From: Phytopseudomonas flavescens
Lineage (GTDB): Bacteria > Pseudomonadota > Gammaproteobacteria > Pseudomonadales > Pseudomonadaceae
Assembly (NCBI RefSeq): GCF_900100535.1
Contig: NZ_FNDG01000020.1
Coordinates: forward strand, 57,909 to 121,908
Length of the DNA stretch: 64,000 nucleotides
Direction: 5' to 3'
Under the pieces are notes generated by a model. It was not told where the DNA came from. It was given only the letters and a program-made list of their open reading frames with translations, and did no database searches. A program made the translations under genes and the position numbers. Shown one piece after another: positions 8,576 through 16,944 of the stretch. Position 1 is the first letter of the stretch. The number at the start of each line of letters is the position of its first letter.

Positions 8576-9561
8576 GCCTGCCAATCAACGTCGTCACCGG
8601 CTTTCTCGGCAGCGGCAAGACCACCTTGCTCAAGCGCCTGCTGGCCGACGAGGCGCTCGGTGACACGGCGCTGCTGATCAACGAGTTCGGTGAAGTCGGT
8701 ATCGATAATCTGCTGGTCGAGGAGGTCGCCCCGGGAACCGTGTTGCTACCCAGCGGCTGTGTCTGTTGTTCGGTACGTGGCGATCTCAAGCAGGCGCTAC
8801 TGGAGTTGCACGGCAAACGCAGCCGTGGCGAGGTGCCGGCCTTTCGCCGGGTGCTGCTGGAAACCACCGGGCTGGCCGACCCGGCGCCGATCCTGGCCAC
8901 CCTGCAACGTGATCCGCAACTGCGTGGCCGCTTCCATCTCGGGCTGCTGGTGACGGTGGTCGATGCGCAGCATGCCGAGCTGCAGGAGCGCCTGCACCCC
9001 GAGTGGCTCGGTCAGGTCACTGCTGCCGACCGCCTGCTGCTGAGCAAGATCGATCGGGTGGCAGCCGAGGTGGTCGACCCGCTGCGCTGCAGACTGCTGG
9101 CGCTCAATCCATCCGCATCCCTGGCCCTGACCGCTGACATCGTCAGTGGTGACGAACTGCTGCTCGGCGAGGGGCTCAAGGGGCGCGACCCGGATGCCGA
9201 GGTGGCGCGCTGGCAACTGTTCGCGCCGCTCGGCAACGACCGTCATGGTAGCGCCGAGGTGTGCTGCCTGGAGTTCGATGGCGCGCTGGACTGGATCGCC
9301 TTCGGGGTCTGGCTGTCCATGCTGCTAAGATGCCACGGCGAACGCATACTCCGAGTCAAAGGCATCCTCGACGTGATCGATTCTCCGCAGCCCATCGTCA
9401 TCCATGGCGTGCAGCATTGTCTGCATGCGCCGGTCCATCTCAACGCCTGGCCGGGTGGTGTGCGCCGCTCGCGCCTGGTGTTCATCGTCCGCGAGCTGGA
9501 CACCCTGACGCTGCGCCGGTCGTTCAATGCCTTCCTCGCCCGGCTTGGGCGCGCCGCATGA
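8572..9561 (+). CDS. COG0523 (CobW/YeiR-type) GTPase, metallochaperone-like
   Basis: This 329-residue P-loop GTPase has Walker A GFLGSGKTT (residues 10-18), the family's metal-binding CxCC motif in SGCVCCSVRGD, LETTGLADP, and SKID as the NKxD equivalent. A CobW C-terminal domain with several histidines (HGVQHCLHAPVH) follows. COG0523 proteins deliver Zn or other metals to client metalloenzymes. The start overlaps the small MCGLCG gene and the stop overlaps the next gene, so all are coupled. Plausible clients are the metal-dependent imidase-like hydrolase or an amidohydrolase of this locus. That link is inferred from context. Confidence 0.87.
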   Translation: MSLPINVVTGFLGSGKTTLLKRLLADEALGDTALLINEFGEVGIDNLLVEEVAPGTVLLPSGCVCCSVRGDLKQALLELHGKRSRGEVPAFRRVLLETTGLADPAPILATLQRDPQLRGRFHLGLLVTVVDAQHAELQERLHPEWLGQVTAADRLLLSKIDRVAAEVVDPLRCRLLALNPSASLALTADIVSGDELLLGEGLKGRDPDAEVARWQLFAPLGNDRHGSAEVCCLEFDGALDWIAFGVWLSMLLRCHGERILRVKGILDVIDSPQPIVIHGVQHCLHAPVHLNAWPGGVRRSRLVFIVRELDTLTLRRSFNAFLARLGRAA

Positions 9562-10730
9562 TCACCCTGCGCGTACTCGGCACCTCCGTCACCTTGCTCG
9601 AACCGATCCGGCAGCGCGCCGAGCAGGAGCTTGGCATTCGCCTGGACTATCAGTTGCACGACACCCAGACCGTACAACGCATCGCAGTGATGCAGCCGGA
9701 GAGCTACGACCTCTATGACCAGTGGTTTCACAACGTCGACTTCGTCTGGCCTGCGCGGGCGATTCAGCCGATCGACACGCGGCGGGTGGCGCTCTGGGAA
9801 GAGATCAACGACCTTCCGAAGAAAGGCCGCCTGCACCCGGACGATCGGCTGGCCAGCGGCAGCCTGCCGTGCGACCGACTGTTCGTGCAGCCCGACGGCA
9901 ACCTGGGCAGTGCGCCGACCGACCACATCAGCATGTTGCCGCTGACCCACAACGCCGACAGTTTCGCCTATCTGCCCGCGCACCTGCCCAAGGCCCTGGC
10001 TGGCAACGAGGAGAGCTGGGCCTGGCTGGTCGACGAAGGCTGGTGCGGGCATATCGCCCTGCAGAACGACGCCGCCATCGGTGCCCTCGACGCGGCACTG
10101 GCGCTTCAGGCCGGAGGCCTGGCGCACTTCGAGAATATCGGCAACCTGCGTCTCGGCGAAATCGACCGCCTCGCCGAGCGGCTGATCGAGAAGCAGCGTC
10201 ACGGCCACTTCGCGGCGTTCTGGTCGGATGATCGTGAGGCCAGCGAACTGATGCTCGGTCCCAACGTGCATGTGCAGAGCCTGTGGTCTCCGACCCTGAT
10301 GCAATTGCATCGCGCCGGCGTGCAGTACCGTCTGGCTGCGCCCAAGGAGGGCTATCGCGCCTGGTTCGGCGGCCTCTCGCTGTCGCGTTGCGTCGAGGGC
10401 AAGGTCAAGGACGCTGCCTACGCCTACCTCAACTGGTGGCTGGCCGGCTGGCCTGGTGCACTGATGGCCAGGCAGGGGTTCTACATCTCCAATCCGCCCC
10501 GCGCCCGTGACCATATGTCCGCTGCCGAATGGGACTACTGGTACGACGGCAAGCCTGCCGCGGAGCAGCTTCCGGGCAGCGATGGGCTGCCATTGATCGA
10601 GCCCGGCGAGGTGCGCGAAGGCGGCACCTATGCCCAGCGCATGGGCCACATCGGCGTATGGAATGCGGTCATGGACGAGCACAACTACCTGGTGCGGCGG
10701 TGGAGCGACTTTTTGCGTGCGGGGCGCTGA
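9558..10730 (+). CDS. extracellular-solute-binding-protein homologue without signal peptide
   Basis: This 390-residue protein resembles polyamine-type (PotD/PotF, SBP_bac) binding proteins: an N-terminal LRVLGTSVTLLEPIRQRAEQE, a central QNDAAIGALDAAL, and a C-terminal hinge region with KDAAYAYLNWWLAG. It starts directly at the first strand (MITLRVLG) with no hydrophobic leader, and the upstream frame offers none because the ATG overlaps the GTPase stop. It should therefore stay in the cytoplasm, which is odd for this family. It may have become an intracellular binding or scaffold protein for the GTPase set, or a distant permease may use it after start-site loss. No ABC permease is nearby. Confidence 0.75.
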   Translation: MITLRVLGTSVTLLEPIRQRAEQELGIRLDYQLHDTQTVQRIAVMQPESYDLYDQWFHNVDFVWPARAIQPIDTRRVALWEEINDLPKKGRLHPDDRLASGSLPCDRLFVQPDGNLGSAPTDHISMLPLTHNADSFAYLPAHLPKALAGNEESWAWLVDEGWCGHIALQNDAAIGALDAALALQAGGLAHFENIGNLRLGEIDRLAERLIEKQRHGHFAAFWSDDREASELMLGPNVHVQSLWSPTLMQLHRAGVQYRLAAPKEGYRAWFGGLSLSRCVEGKVKDAAYAYLNWWLAGWPGALMARQGFYISNPPRARDHMSAAEWDYWYDGKPAAEQLPGSDGLPLIEPGEVREGGTYAQRMGHIGVWNAVMDEHNYLVRRWSDFLRAGR

Positions 10731-10826
10731 AGGGCTGGCGTGATGCGACAATCAGCGGCGACATCTCGCCCGGGCTGCTGTCCTAATCTGGGCGAGCCAC
10801 GTCGCGGTCACTGAACGGAGCCTTAC

Positions 10827-11357
10827 ATGCCGATGCCCAGTTTGAAGTTCCTGCCACTTTGCCTGCTGGCGCTGCCGTTGATGGCGACGGCCCAGCAGCA
10901 GATTCAACCCGGTCTCTGGGAAATCACTTCGAAGAATATGCAACTGGGCGGTCGGGCGTTGCCGAGCAGTGACGTGATGTTGCAACAATTCAAGAACCTG
11001 CCCCCGGCGCAGCGCGAGATGATGGAAAGGGCAATGGCCCGGCAGGGCATCCAGTTGGGCGACAAGGGCGTGCAGTACTGCATCAGCCAGGCGCAGGTCG
11101 ATGCCCAGAATATCCCCCTGCAGGATCCCAACTGCCGTCAGCAGATCACCTCGCGCGACGACGATCGCTGGGTGTTCAACTTCACCTGCCCACAGGGCCA
11201 GGGGCAGGGCGAGGCGCATTTCCTCGATGACAAGTCCTTCACCTCCAGGGTCAGTGGCGAATTCGACAGCGGTGCCGGCCGTCAGCAGGGCAGCATGGAG
11301 TCGGACGCCCGCTGGGTGTCGGCCGATTGTGGTGCGTTGAAGCCGCGTCAGCCCTGA
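10827..11357 (+). CDS. DUF3617-type exported protein
   Basis: This 176-residue protein has a clear signal peptide (MPMPSLKFLPLCLLALPLMATAQQ, cleavage near residue 23). The mature part starts IQPGLWEITSKNM, typical of DUF3617. Three or four cysteines (YCISQ, PNCRQQ, FTCPQG, ADCGAL) could form periplasmic disulfides. The function of the family is unknown. The gene stands alone, convergent with the deoR-type gene and separated from it by only 21 bp. Confidence 0.82.
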   Translation: MPMPSLKFLPLCLLALPLMATAQQQIQPGLWEITSKNMQLGGRALPSSDVMLQQFKNLPPAQREMMERAMARQGIQLGDKGVQYCISQAQVDAQNIPLQDPNCRQQITSRDDDRWVFNFTCPQGQGQGEAHFLDDKSFTSRVSGEFDSGAGRQQGSMESDARWVSADCGALKPRQP

Positions 11358-11378
11358 TACGTCTGGGCCAGCGGTAGC

Positions 11379-12146
11379 CTAGCGCGGCAGTCGCTCCTGA
11401 ATCACCCGGGGGTCGCTGTCAAAGTCCGCCAACTGGTCGGTCGTGCCGGTGGTGATCAGCGTCCAGCGGGTGTTCAAAGGCGTCCAATACTGCTGCTGAT
11501 CGCGACCCAGCTTGCTGGCATCGGCCAGCACGAAGACCTCTGCGGCCTGGCGGATCATCAGATCCTTGAGGTAGGCCTGGCTGGCGCTCGCTTCGCACAG
11601 GCCGCGCCCGGCAACCACGCCATCGGCGCTGACGAACACCTTGTCGGCGCTCAGCCGTTCGAGCATGGCCATGGCGGCGGGGCCGAAGGTGGCCATGCTG
11701 CCGGGTCGCAGATCGCCACCAAGCACCGTCACCCGGCCTTGCGGCAGCTCATGCAGCGACTCCAGTGCCAGCAGGTTGTTGGTGATGACGTGCAGACCGC
11801 TGCGTTCGTGCAGCAGCCTGGCCAGGCTGGCTGTCGAAGTGCCGCCGTCGAGCAGCAGGGTGTCGTTGTCTTGCACGTGGGCCAGAGCGGCGCGGGCGAT
11901 GCGCTGTTTCTCCAGGCTCGAATGGCTGCTGCGCTCTTCCAGCGAAGCCTCTGGCGCGTGCTTGCCAATGTGCGTGGCGCCGCCATAGGTGCGCATGATC
12001 ATGCCCTGCTCGGCGAGGGAGGTGAGGTCGCGGCGAACCGTGGCCTCGGACACATCCAGCGACTTACACAGGGTCTCGACGTTGACGTTGCCGTTGTTCG
12101 AGAGCACCAGTTCGATGATGGCCTGGCGGCGTTTGGCGACTTTCAT
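11379..12146 (-). CDS. DeoR family transcriptional regulator
   Basis: This 255-residue protein has an N-terminal DeoR helix-turn-helix (VETLCKSLDVSEATVRRDLTSL, about residues 23-44) followed by MRTYGGA. The DeoRC sugar-phosphate sensor domain has LLLDGGTSTASLARLL and VLADASKLGRD. Such regulators usually repress sugar or sugar-acid operons and respond to a phosphorylated intermediate. Here that could be the product of the DtnK-like kinase. It is the last gene of the 18991-11379 operon, 86 bp after the Nramp-like gene, with AAGGA six bases before ATG. Tandem TTTTGATCG repeats upstream of the operon are its likely operator. Confidence 0.87.
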   Translation of the reverse strand: MKVAKRRQAIIELVLSNNGNVNVETLCKSLDVSEATVRRDLTSLAEQGMIMRTYGGATHIGKHAPEASLEERSSHSSLEKQRIARAALAHVQDNDTLLLDGGTSTASLARLLHERSGLHVITNNLLALESLHELPQGRVTVLGGDLRPGSMATFGPAAMAMLERLSADKVFVSADGVVAGRGLCEASASQAYLKDLMIRQAAEVFVLADASKLGRDQQQYWTPLNTRWTLITTGTTDQLADFDSDPRVIQERLPR

Positions 12147-12232
12147 GGCGGTCCTTCCGGGAGAGGCGGCTGCACTTTACCATTTACGCCGTGGCGCCGG
12201 CTCGTGCCGAGCGGGCGCGGTAAAGGCCATGG

Positions 12233-13666
12233 TCAGCCGATGCTCCAGCCCAGCGCGTTGGCCGTCGAGTACACCCCCAGAACGACGATGGCAATGCTGC
12301 TGATCAGCAGCGAAACGGTGAAGAACGCCTGGCGTTTGAAGCGCGCGGGTACCTCGCTGCTTCTGAGGTGCCAGACGGCGATGACCACGGCCACCAAGAA
12401 GATGCCGCTGGCGACGCCGCCAATCTGTACCATCAATACGGGGGACTGGATGAGCAGGAAGCCGATGCCCCAGATGATCGGGAACAGCACGGTCATGAGG
12501 CGGATGGCGCGTTGGCGCTGCGCCAGGTTGTGCCAGTCGATCACCCCCAGCATGCCCAGGGTGTTGGCCCACAGGCGAGGAACGCTGGCGGTCGAGGCGA
12601 TCAAGGTGGAACCCAGCGTGGTGATTGCTCCGATCAGGAACAGCCAGTGTGCCCAGGGACCGAGCGTATCGGTATAGATGTGGCTGAGCGTCACGATCAT
12701 TTGATTGCCCTGAGGGACCAGGCTCTGCGGGTGCAGGACCGCCGCGCCAATGACGTAGAACGCCATGGTGCAGAGCGTACAGATGACCCAGGAGATCAGG
12801 ACGTCGGTACGCATCACCTTTATCCAGCCCTCGGCGCGCCGGGCCCGTGCCTCGCTGCCGTCGTTGGGCCCCGTCCAGCGGGCGTAGCCTTTTTCGATGC
12901 ACCAGTAGGTGTAGGTGGTCATCTCGTCCGCGCCGACTCCGGTGATGCCGAACATCGCCACCGCGAAGCCGAGCGCGCCGGCCGGAATGGCGAAGCTCAG
13001 CCCATCGAGCAGCATGGAGCCGCTATAGGCGAAGGGGGTCAGCGGAAGCCCCAGGGCCAGCCCGACGGTGATCAAGGTGAAGACCACCACCGAGATGAGC
13101 GCCGCTTTTTCGAGAAGGCCATATCGGTTGGTATAGAGCAGGGTGATGACACTGGCGATCAGCAGGATCGTCCAGAAAACCAGCGAGGGGGTTCCCAGCG
13201 GTTCGCCGATCACCGGGTAGAGTAGGCTCAGTGCGGCCACGGTGCCGCCAATGATACCGCCGCGCTGCAGGACCTTGGCAAAATCCATGAGGATCCATAA
13301 CGCATTGATCCAGCCGATGCCGAAGTATTTCGGCCCGACCTGGCTATAGCCCTGCAGGGCAGGCTTGCCACTGAGAATCGCCCATTGGGCGAGTTCCAAC
13401 TGTACCCATACCTTGACGGCGGTACTGATGATGACCAGCCATAGCAGGGCGAAACCGGCTTTTGCACCGAGGGCCGTTGTGGTGATCAATTCGCCGGAGC
13501 CGATCACGGCGGCGGAAATGACGATTCCCGGTCCCAGGTAACGCAGCCGGCCTGCCCAGGTGGTGGGCGGATCCAGTATGTCGTCCGGGCTCAGGGCATA
13601 GGGGTCTTTCAGGGGCGTCGTGTAGCGGGTTTCTTCGCGAGCGTTTCTTGTTGTTATCGTCGACAT
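12233..13666 (-). CDS. Nramp-fold transporter lacking the canonical metal-binding motifs
   Basis: This 477-residue membrane protein has about 11-12 hydrophobic segments and the Nramp layout. After YLGPGIVISAAV the first segment reads IGSGELITTT, where metal transporters have DPGN. The sixth segment reads GITGVGADEMTTYTYW, where they have MPH. Both metal-ligand motifs are therefore gone. It lies inside a sugar-acid operon between the hydroxyacid dehydrogenase and the DeoR regulator, which suggests it imports the organic acid substrate rather than Mn or Fe. The fold is confident; the substrate change is inference. Automatic annotation would probably call it a divalent metal transporter. Confidence 0.82.
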   Translation of the reverse strand: MSTITTRNAREETRYTTPLKDPYALSPDDILDPPTTWAGRLRYLGPGIVISAAVIGSGELITTTALGAKAGFALLWLVIISTAVKVWVQLELAQWAILSGKPALQGYSQVGPKYFGIGWINALWILMDFAKVLQRGGIIGGTVAALSLLYPVIGEPLGTPSLVFWTILLIASVITLLYTNRYGLLEKAALISVVVFTLITVGLALGLPLTPFAYSGSMLLDGLSFAIPAGALGFAVAMFGITGVGADEMTTYTYWCIEKGYARWTGPNDGSEARARRAEGWIKVMRTDVLISWVICTLCTMAFYVIGAAVLHPQSLVPQGNQMIVTLSHIYTDTLGPWAHWLFLIGAITTLGSTLIASTASVPRLWANTLGMLGVIDWHNLAQRQRAIRLMTVLFPIIWGIGFLLIQSPVLMVQIGGVASGIFLVAVVIAVWHLRSSEVPARFKRQAFFTVSLLISSIAIVVLGVYSTANALGWSIG

Positions 13667-13702
13667 GGCAATGACCTTCTGACAAAGGATTGGCGGGGTG
13701 AC

Positions 13703-14647
13703 TCAGTCGCTTACGACATGCATGAGAGGGGTGCCGCGTGCGCTACGGATGACGTTCTCGACGCAAGCGAGGCTCAGGGTGGTCAGGGCTTGTTCCGTGT
13801 AACCGGCGATGTGAGAGGTGGCGATCACGTTATCGAGGCCGAGCAACTCGCTGCCGTAGGGCGGTTCCTGCTCGAAGGCGTCCAGGGCCGCACCGGCGAG
13901 CCCGCCGGCCCGCAGCGTCGCGAGCAGCGCCTGTTCGTCGACGATGCCGCCACGGGCCGCGTTGATCAGCATGGCCGTGGGCTTCATCCGGGCCAGGGCC
14001 TGGGCATCGATGAGGTGGTGCGTGCCGGCGTCGAGGCCGACGTGCAGGCTGATGAAATCGCTACGGCGGCACAGCGCCTCCAGGGTGCAGAACTCGACGC
14101 CCAGCTGCTGTGCCAGCTCGGGCGCGGGATAGGGATCGTAAGCGAGCACCGGCATGTCGAAGCCCCTGGCCCGCCGCGCCACTTCACGGCCGATGTTGCC
14201 CAGCCCGACGATACCCAGCGTCTTGCCGTGCACGCCTGCGCCGAACAGCCGAGGCCATTGGCCGGCGCGGGTCAGACGATCCGCCTGGGGGATCTGCCGG
14301 GCCAGCGCCAGCAGCAGCGCGAAGGTGAAATCCGCCACGGCATGGCGATTGGCGCCTGGTACGTTGCAGACCTTGACGCCGCGTGCGCGTGCGGCAGCGA
14401 CATCGATGTTGTCCACGCCCACGCCATGCTTGCAGACCAGCCGAAGCTGCGGCAGGGCGTCCAGCACGCGCGCGGTGATGGGCGTGAAGGCGACGATGGC
14501 GGCCTGGGCATCGCGAGCCTGCTCGATGAAGGCGTCCTCGTCGAGGTCGGCGGGGAGCCGAACGTGGTCGATGCCGTGCTCGGCCAGCAGCGCCAAGGGC
14601 TCCTGGGAGTATTGGGCGAAAGAAGGTGAGGTACTGACGACACGCAT
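13703..14647 (-). CDS. D-isomer-specific 2-hydroxyacid dehydrogenase
   Basis: This 314-residue NAD(P)-dependent dehydrogenase has the Rossmann motif GLGNIGREVARRA (GxGxxG), the catalytic Arg in NAARGGIVDE, the Glu in LDAFEQEPP and the His in ATSHIAGYT. It reads like phosphoglycerate or hydroxypyruvate dehydrogenase and would interconvert a 2-hydroxy acid and a 2-keto acid in the cytoplasm. ATG 14647 is chosen for its GGAGA site; the frame is open further upstream. It follows pdxA2 in the sugar-acid operon and may oxidise the incoming acid or reduce a pathway intermediate. Confidence 0.85.
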   Translation of the reverse strand: MRVVSTSPSFAQYSQEPLALLAEHGIDHVRLPADLDEDAFIEQARDAQAAIVAFTPITARVLDALPQLRLVCKHGVGVDNIDVAAARARGVKVCNVPGANRHAVADFTFALLLALARQIPQADRLTRAGQWPRLFGAGVHGKTLGIVGLGNIGREVARRARGFDMPVLAYDPYPAPELAQQLGVEFCTLEALCRRSDFISLHVGLDAGTHHLIDAQALARMKPTAMLINAARGGIVDEQALLATLRAGGLAGAALDAFEQEPPYGSELLGLDNVIATSHIAGYTEQALTTLSLACVENVIRSARGTPLMHVVSD

Positions 14648-14690
14648 GGGAGTCTCCGTTATCGCTGTCGGGGTCAGCGGCTGGCGGCCA

Positions 14691-15704
14691 TCAGGCAACC
14701 TGGCTGCTGCGTTGTCGGGTGGCCAGTTCCACCGCCTGGCGCAGGGCCTCGATCAGGCTGCGTTCGTCGGCGATGCCTGTGCCGGCAATGTCGAAGGCGG
14801 TGCCATGGTCGACCGAGGTGCGGATCACCGGCAGGCCGATGGTGACGTTGACCCCGGCCTCCAGCCCCATGACCTTCACCGGGCCGTGACCCTGGTCGTG
14901 GTACATGGCGACCACCGCGTCGAAGTCGCCACGGCCGGCACGGAAGAACAGGGTGTCGGCCGGCAGCGGCCCCTCCACGCGCCAGCCGCGGGCGCGCAGC
15001 TCGTCGATGGCCGGCTGGATCTTGGTGGCTTCCTCGCCGTAGCCGAACAGGCCGTTCTCGCCCGCGTGCGGGTTGATGCCGCACACGGCGATCAGCGGGT
15101 TGTCGATACCGGCGCGTACCAGGGTCTCGTGGGCGCGCTCGATGGTGCGGCGTACCAGGCCCGGCTCGATGCGGGCGATGGCGTCGATGATGCCGATGTG
15201 GGTGGTGACGTGGATGACCCGCAGGGTCGGCGTCATCAGCATCATCGACACTTCCTCGATGCCGGTCAGGTGCGCCAGCATCTCGGTGTGGCCGGGAAAG
15301 AGGTGACCGCCGGCGTGCAGGGCTTCCTTGTTCAGCGGCGCGGTGCAGATGGCGTCGAGTTCACCGGCCTCGGTGAGCTGCACGGTACGCTCGATGTAGC
15401 GGAAGGCGGCATCTCCGGCGATCGGCGAGAGCTGGCCATAGGGCAGGTCGTCGGGGATCAGGTCGAGGTCGATGCAGTCCACCACGCCCGGCTGGAAGCG
15501 CGCCTGGCGCGGGTGTTCGATGGCGTTGACCTGCAGGTTGCCGCCGACGATGCGGTTGGCATCGGCCAGGCGCCGGGCATCGCCGATGACCAGCGGCCGG
15601 CACATGGCGTAGACGCTGTCATGGGCCAGGGACTTCATGATGATTTCCGGGCCGACGCCGGCAGCATCGCCCAGGGTGATGCCGATTACGGGGCGTTCAG
15701 ACAT
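14691..15704 (-). CDS. pdxA2: PdxA2-like 4-phospho-D-threonate (erythronate) 3-dehydrogenase
   Basis: This 337-residue PdxA-family enzyme starts with GITLGDAAGVGPEI. It has metal-binding histidines in LFPGHTEML and in YHDQGHGPVK, and the tail region DHGTAFDIAGTG. True PdxA works in vitamin B6 synthesis. The PdxA2 branch oxidises and decarboxylates 4-phospho-D-threonate or 4-phospho-D-erythronate to dihydroxyacetone phosphate and CO2. Coupling to the kinase gene (ATG at 15704 overlaps the kinase stop) makes the catabolic role much more likely. An AGGAAG site precedes the start. Confidence 0.88.
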   Translation of the reverse strand: MSERPVIGITLGDAAGVGPEIIMKSLAHDSVYAMCRPLVIGDARRLADANRIVGGNLQVNAIEHPRQARFQPGVVDCIDLDLIPDDLPYGQLSPIAGDAAFRYIERTVQLTEAGELDAICTAPLNKEALHAGGHLFPGHTEMLAHLTGIEEVSMMLMTPTLRVIHVTTHIGIIDAIARIEPGLVRRTIERAHETLVRAGIDNPLIAVCGINPHAGENGLFGYGEEATKIQPAIDELRARGWRVEGPLPADTLFFRAGRGDFDAVVAMYHDQGHGPVKVMGLEAGVNVTIGLPVIRTSVDHGTAFDIAGTGIADERSLIEALRQAVELATRQRSSQVA

Positions 15705-16944
15705 GGTGAGCTTCCTTCTCGGAGAGGGGCTGGGAATGGCTGGCACCGTGCAGGCGAGCCCAGGCCTGGTAGAGAGTGTCCGGCTGGCCGAAGCCGCCTG
15801 CCTTGGTGACGATGGCCAGCTCGCGGCCCTGCCGGCGGGCGCTGGACAGCACTACGCCGGGGGCCAGCTCGCCGTGCAGTTGCAGACTGTCGATGGCCGC
15901 GGCGCTTAGCAGCGCGCGGGCGGTTTCGCCGCCCGTGGCGATCAACGCGCCGGCCCGGGCGATGGCCGGCAGCAGCAAGCGCGCCAGGGGAGCGCCAAGC
16001 AACGCGGCCTGGACGGGATCGCGGTCATGCTGTTCGAGGCTGACCAACAGGTCGGCACCGCTGGCCATCTGCGCGGCCAGACGAGTGCTCAACGCGTCGC
16101 GTCGATCCCCTGCATCGGCCGCCAGCAACAGCTGCGGTTCGATACGTTGCCAGTGCTGGCCGCTGCGTTCGGCGAGCAGCGCCGCCTGGGCCTGGGAATG
16201 ACGGGACATGCTGCCGACCACGGTGAGCACCGGTAAGGCCGCAGCGGGCAGGGCAGGCGCGACGCGCGTCGTGAGCCCGAGCGCCGCAGGCAACTGCTGG
16301 GCCAGGCCAGCGGAGCCGACCCAGAACAGCTGGTCCGCCTGCTCGACCGAAGCCAGGGCCAAGGCTCGCAAGTCGGCGTCTAGCTGGGCGTCACAGACCA
16401 GCACCTGGGTGCCGGCCTGCAGATGCTGCACCAGCAACTCGGCCAGCTCGGCGCCGCGTACCTGGTCGAGGCCGAGGGCGGCGCAGCGCAGCCCCTGGGC
16501 GTCGAACAATTCGAGCAGGTCGGCGGTGCCGCTCAGCCCTTCGTTGCGCCATAGGTCGCTCTGGTTCACGGCAATGCCGTCGACGTACTGCACGCTACCC
16601 AAGGTGATGCGGCCCATGGCCGGAAAGGCCGGCGCGACCAGGGCCATGCCCCTGCCCAGCAGCGCGGCGACTTCACTGACCAGGTTGCCGCGCAGGGTCG
16701 AGTCGACCTTCTTGTACAGCGCATGGCCGGCAAAGGTCGCAGCGCTCAGCACGGCGCTGTTCAGGCGGGCCGCCTGGCCGGCTGGCAGGCGCCGGGTGTC
16801 CAGATCCAGCGCGGTCACCGGTTGTGCGCGGTGTTCGGCGTGCTGATCCAGCAACACCTGGGTCGCCACATGGCGAGCGAAGCCAGCGGCGCAGTCGGCG
16901 GCGCCGGACAGGTCGTCGGCGATCACCAGCAGTGGCCGTTTCAT
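15697..16944 (-). CDS. dtnK: four-carbon acid sugar kinase (DtnK-like, D-threonate kinase)
   Basis: This 415-residue protein has the DUF1537 kinase layout. The N-terminal substrate domain starts LLVIADDLSGAADCAAGFA and carries YKKVDSTLRGN. The C-terminal nucleotide domain has the ATP-binding region IATGGETARALL and VTKAGGFGQPDTL. It phosphorylates a C4 aldonic acid at O4 with ATP. The start overlaps the Fe-ADH stop and the stop overlaps pdxA2, which fixes the kinase-dehydrogenase pair known for D-threonate use. D-erythronate or a related acid remains possible. Confidence 0.87.
   Translation of the reverse strand: MKRPLLVIADDLSGAADCAAGFARHVATQVLLDQHAEHRAQPVTALDLDTRRLPAGQAARLNSAVLSAATFAGHALYKKVDSTLRGNLVSEVAALLGRGMALVAPAFPAMGRITLGSVQYVDGIAVNQSDLWRNEGLSGTADLLELFDAQGLRCAALGLDQVRGAELAELLVQHLQAGTQVLVCDAQLDADLRALALASVEQADQLFWVGSAGLAQQLPAALGLTTRVAPALPAAALPVLTVVGSMSRHSQAQAALLAERSGQHWQRIEPQLLLAADAGDRRDALSTRLAAQMASGADLLVSLEQHDRDPVQAALLGAPLARLLLPAIARAGALIATGGETARALLSAAAIDSLQLHGELAPGVVLSSARRQGRELAIVTKAGGFGQPDTLYQAWARLHGASHSQPLSEKEAHHV

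Noticed and set aside
12233..13666. Mn/Fe Nramp transporter
   Set aside because: Both metal-ligand motifs are replaced and the operon deals with sugar acids, so a metal function is unlikely.
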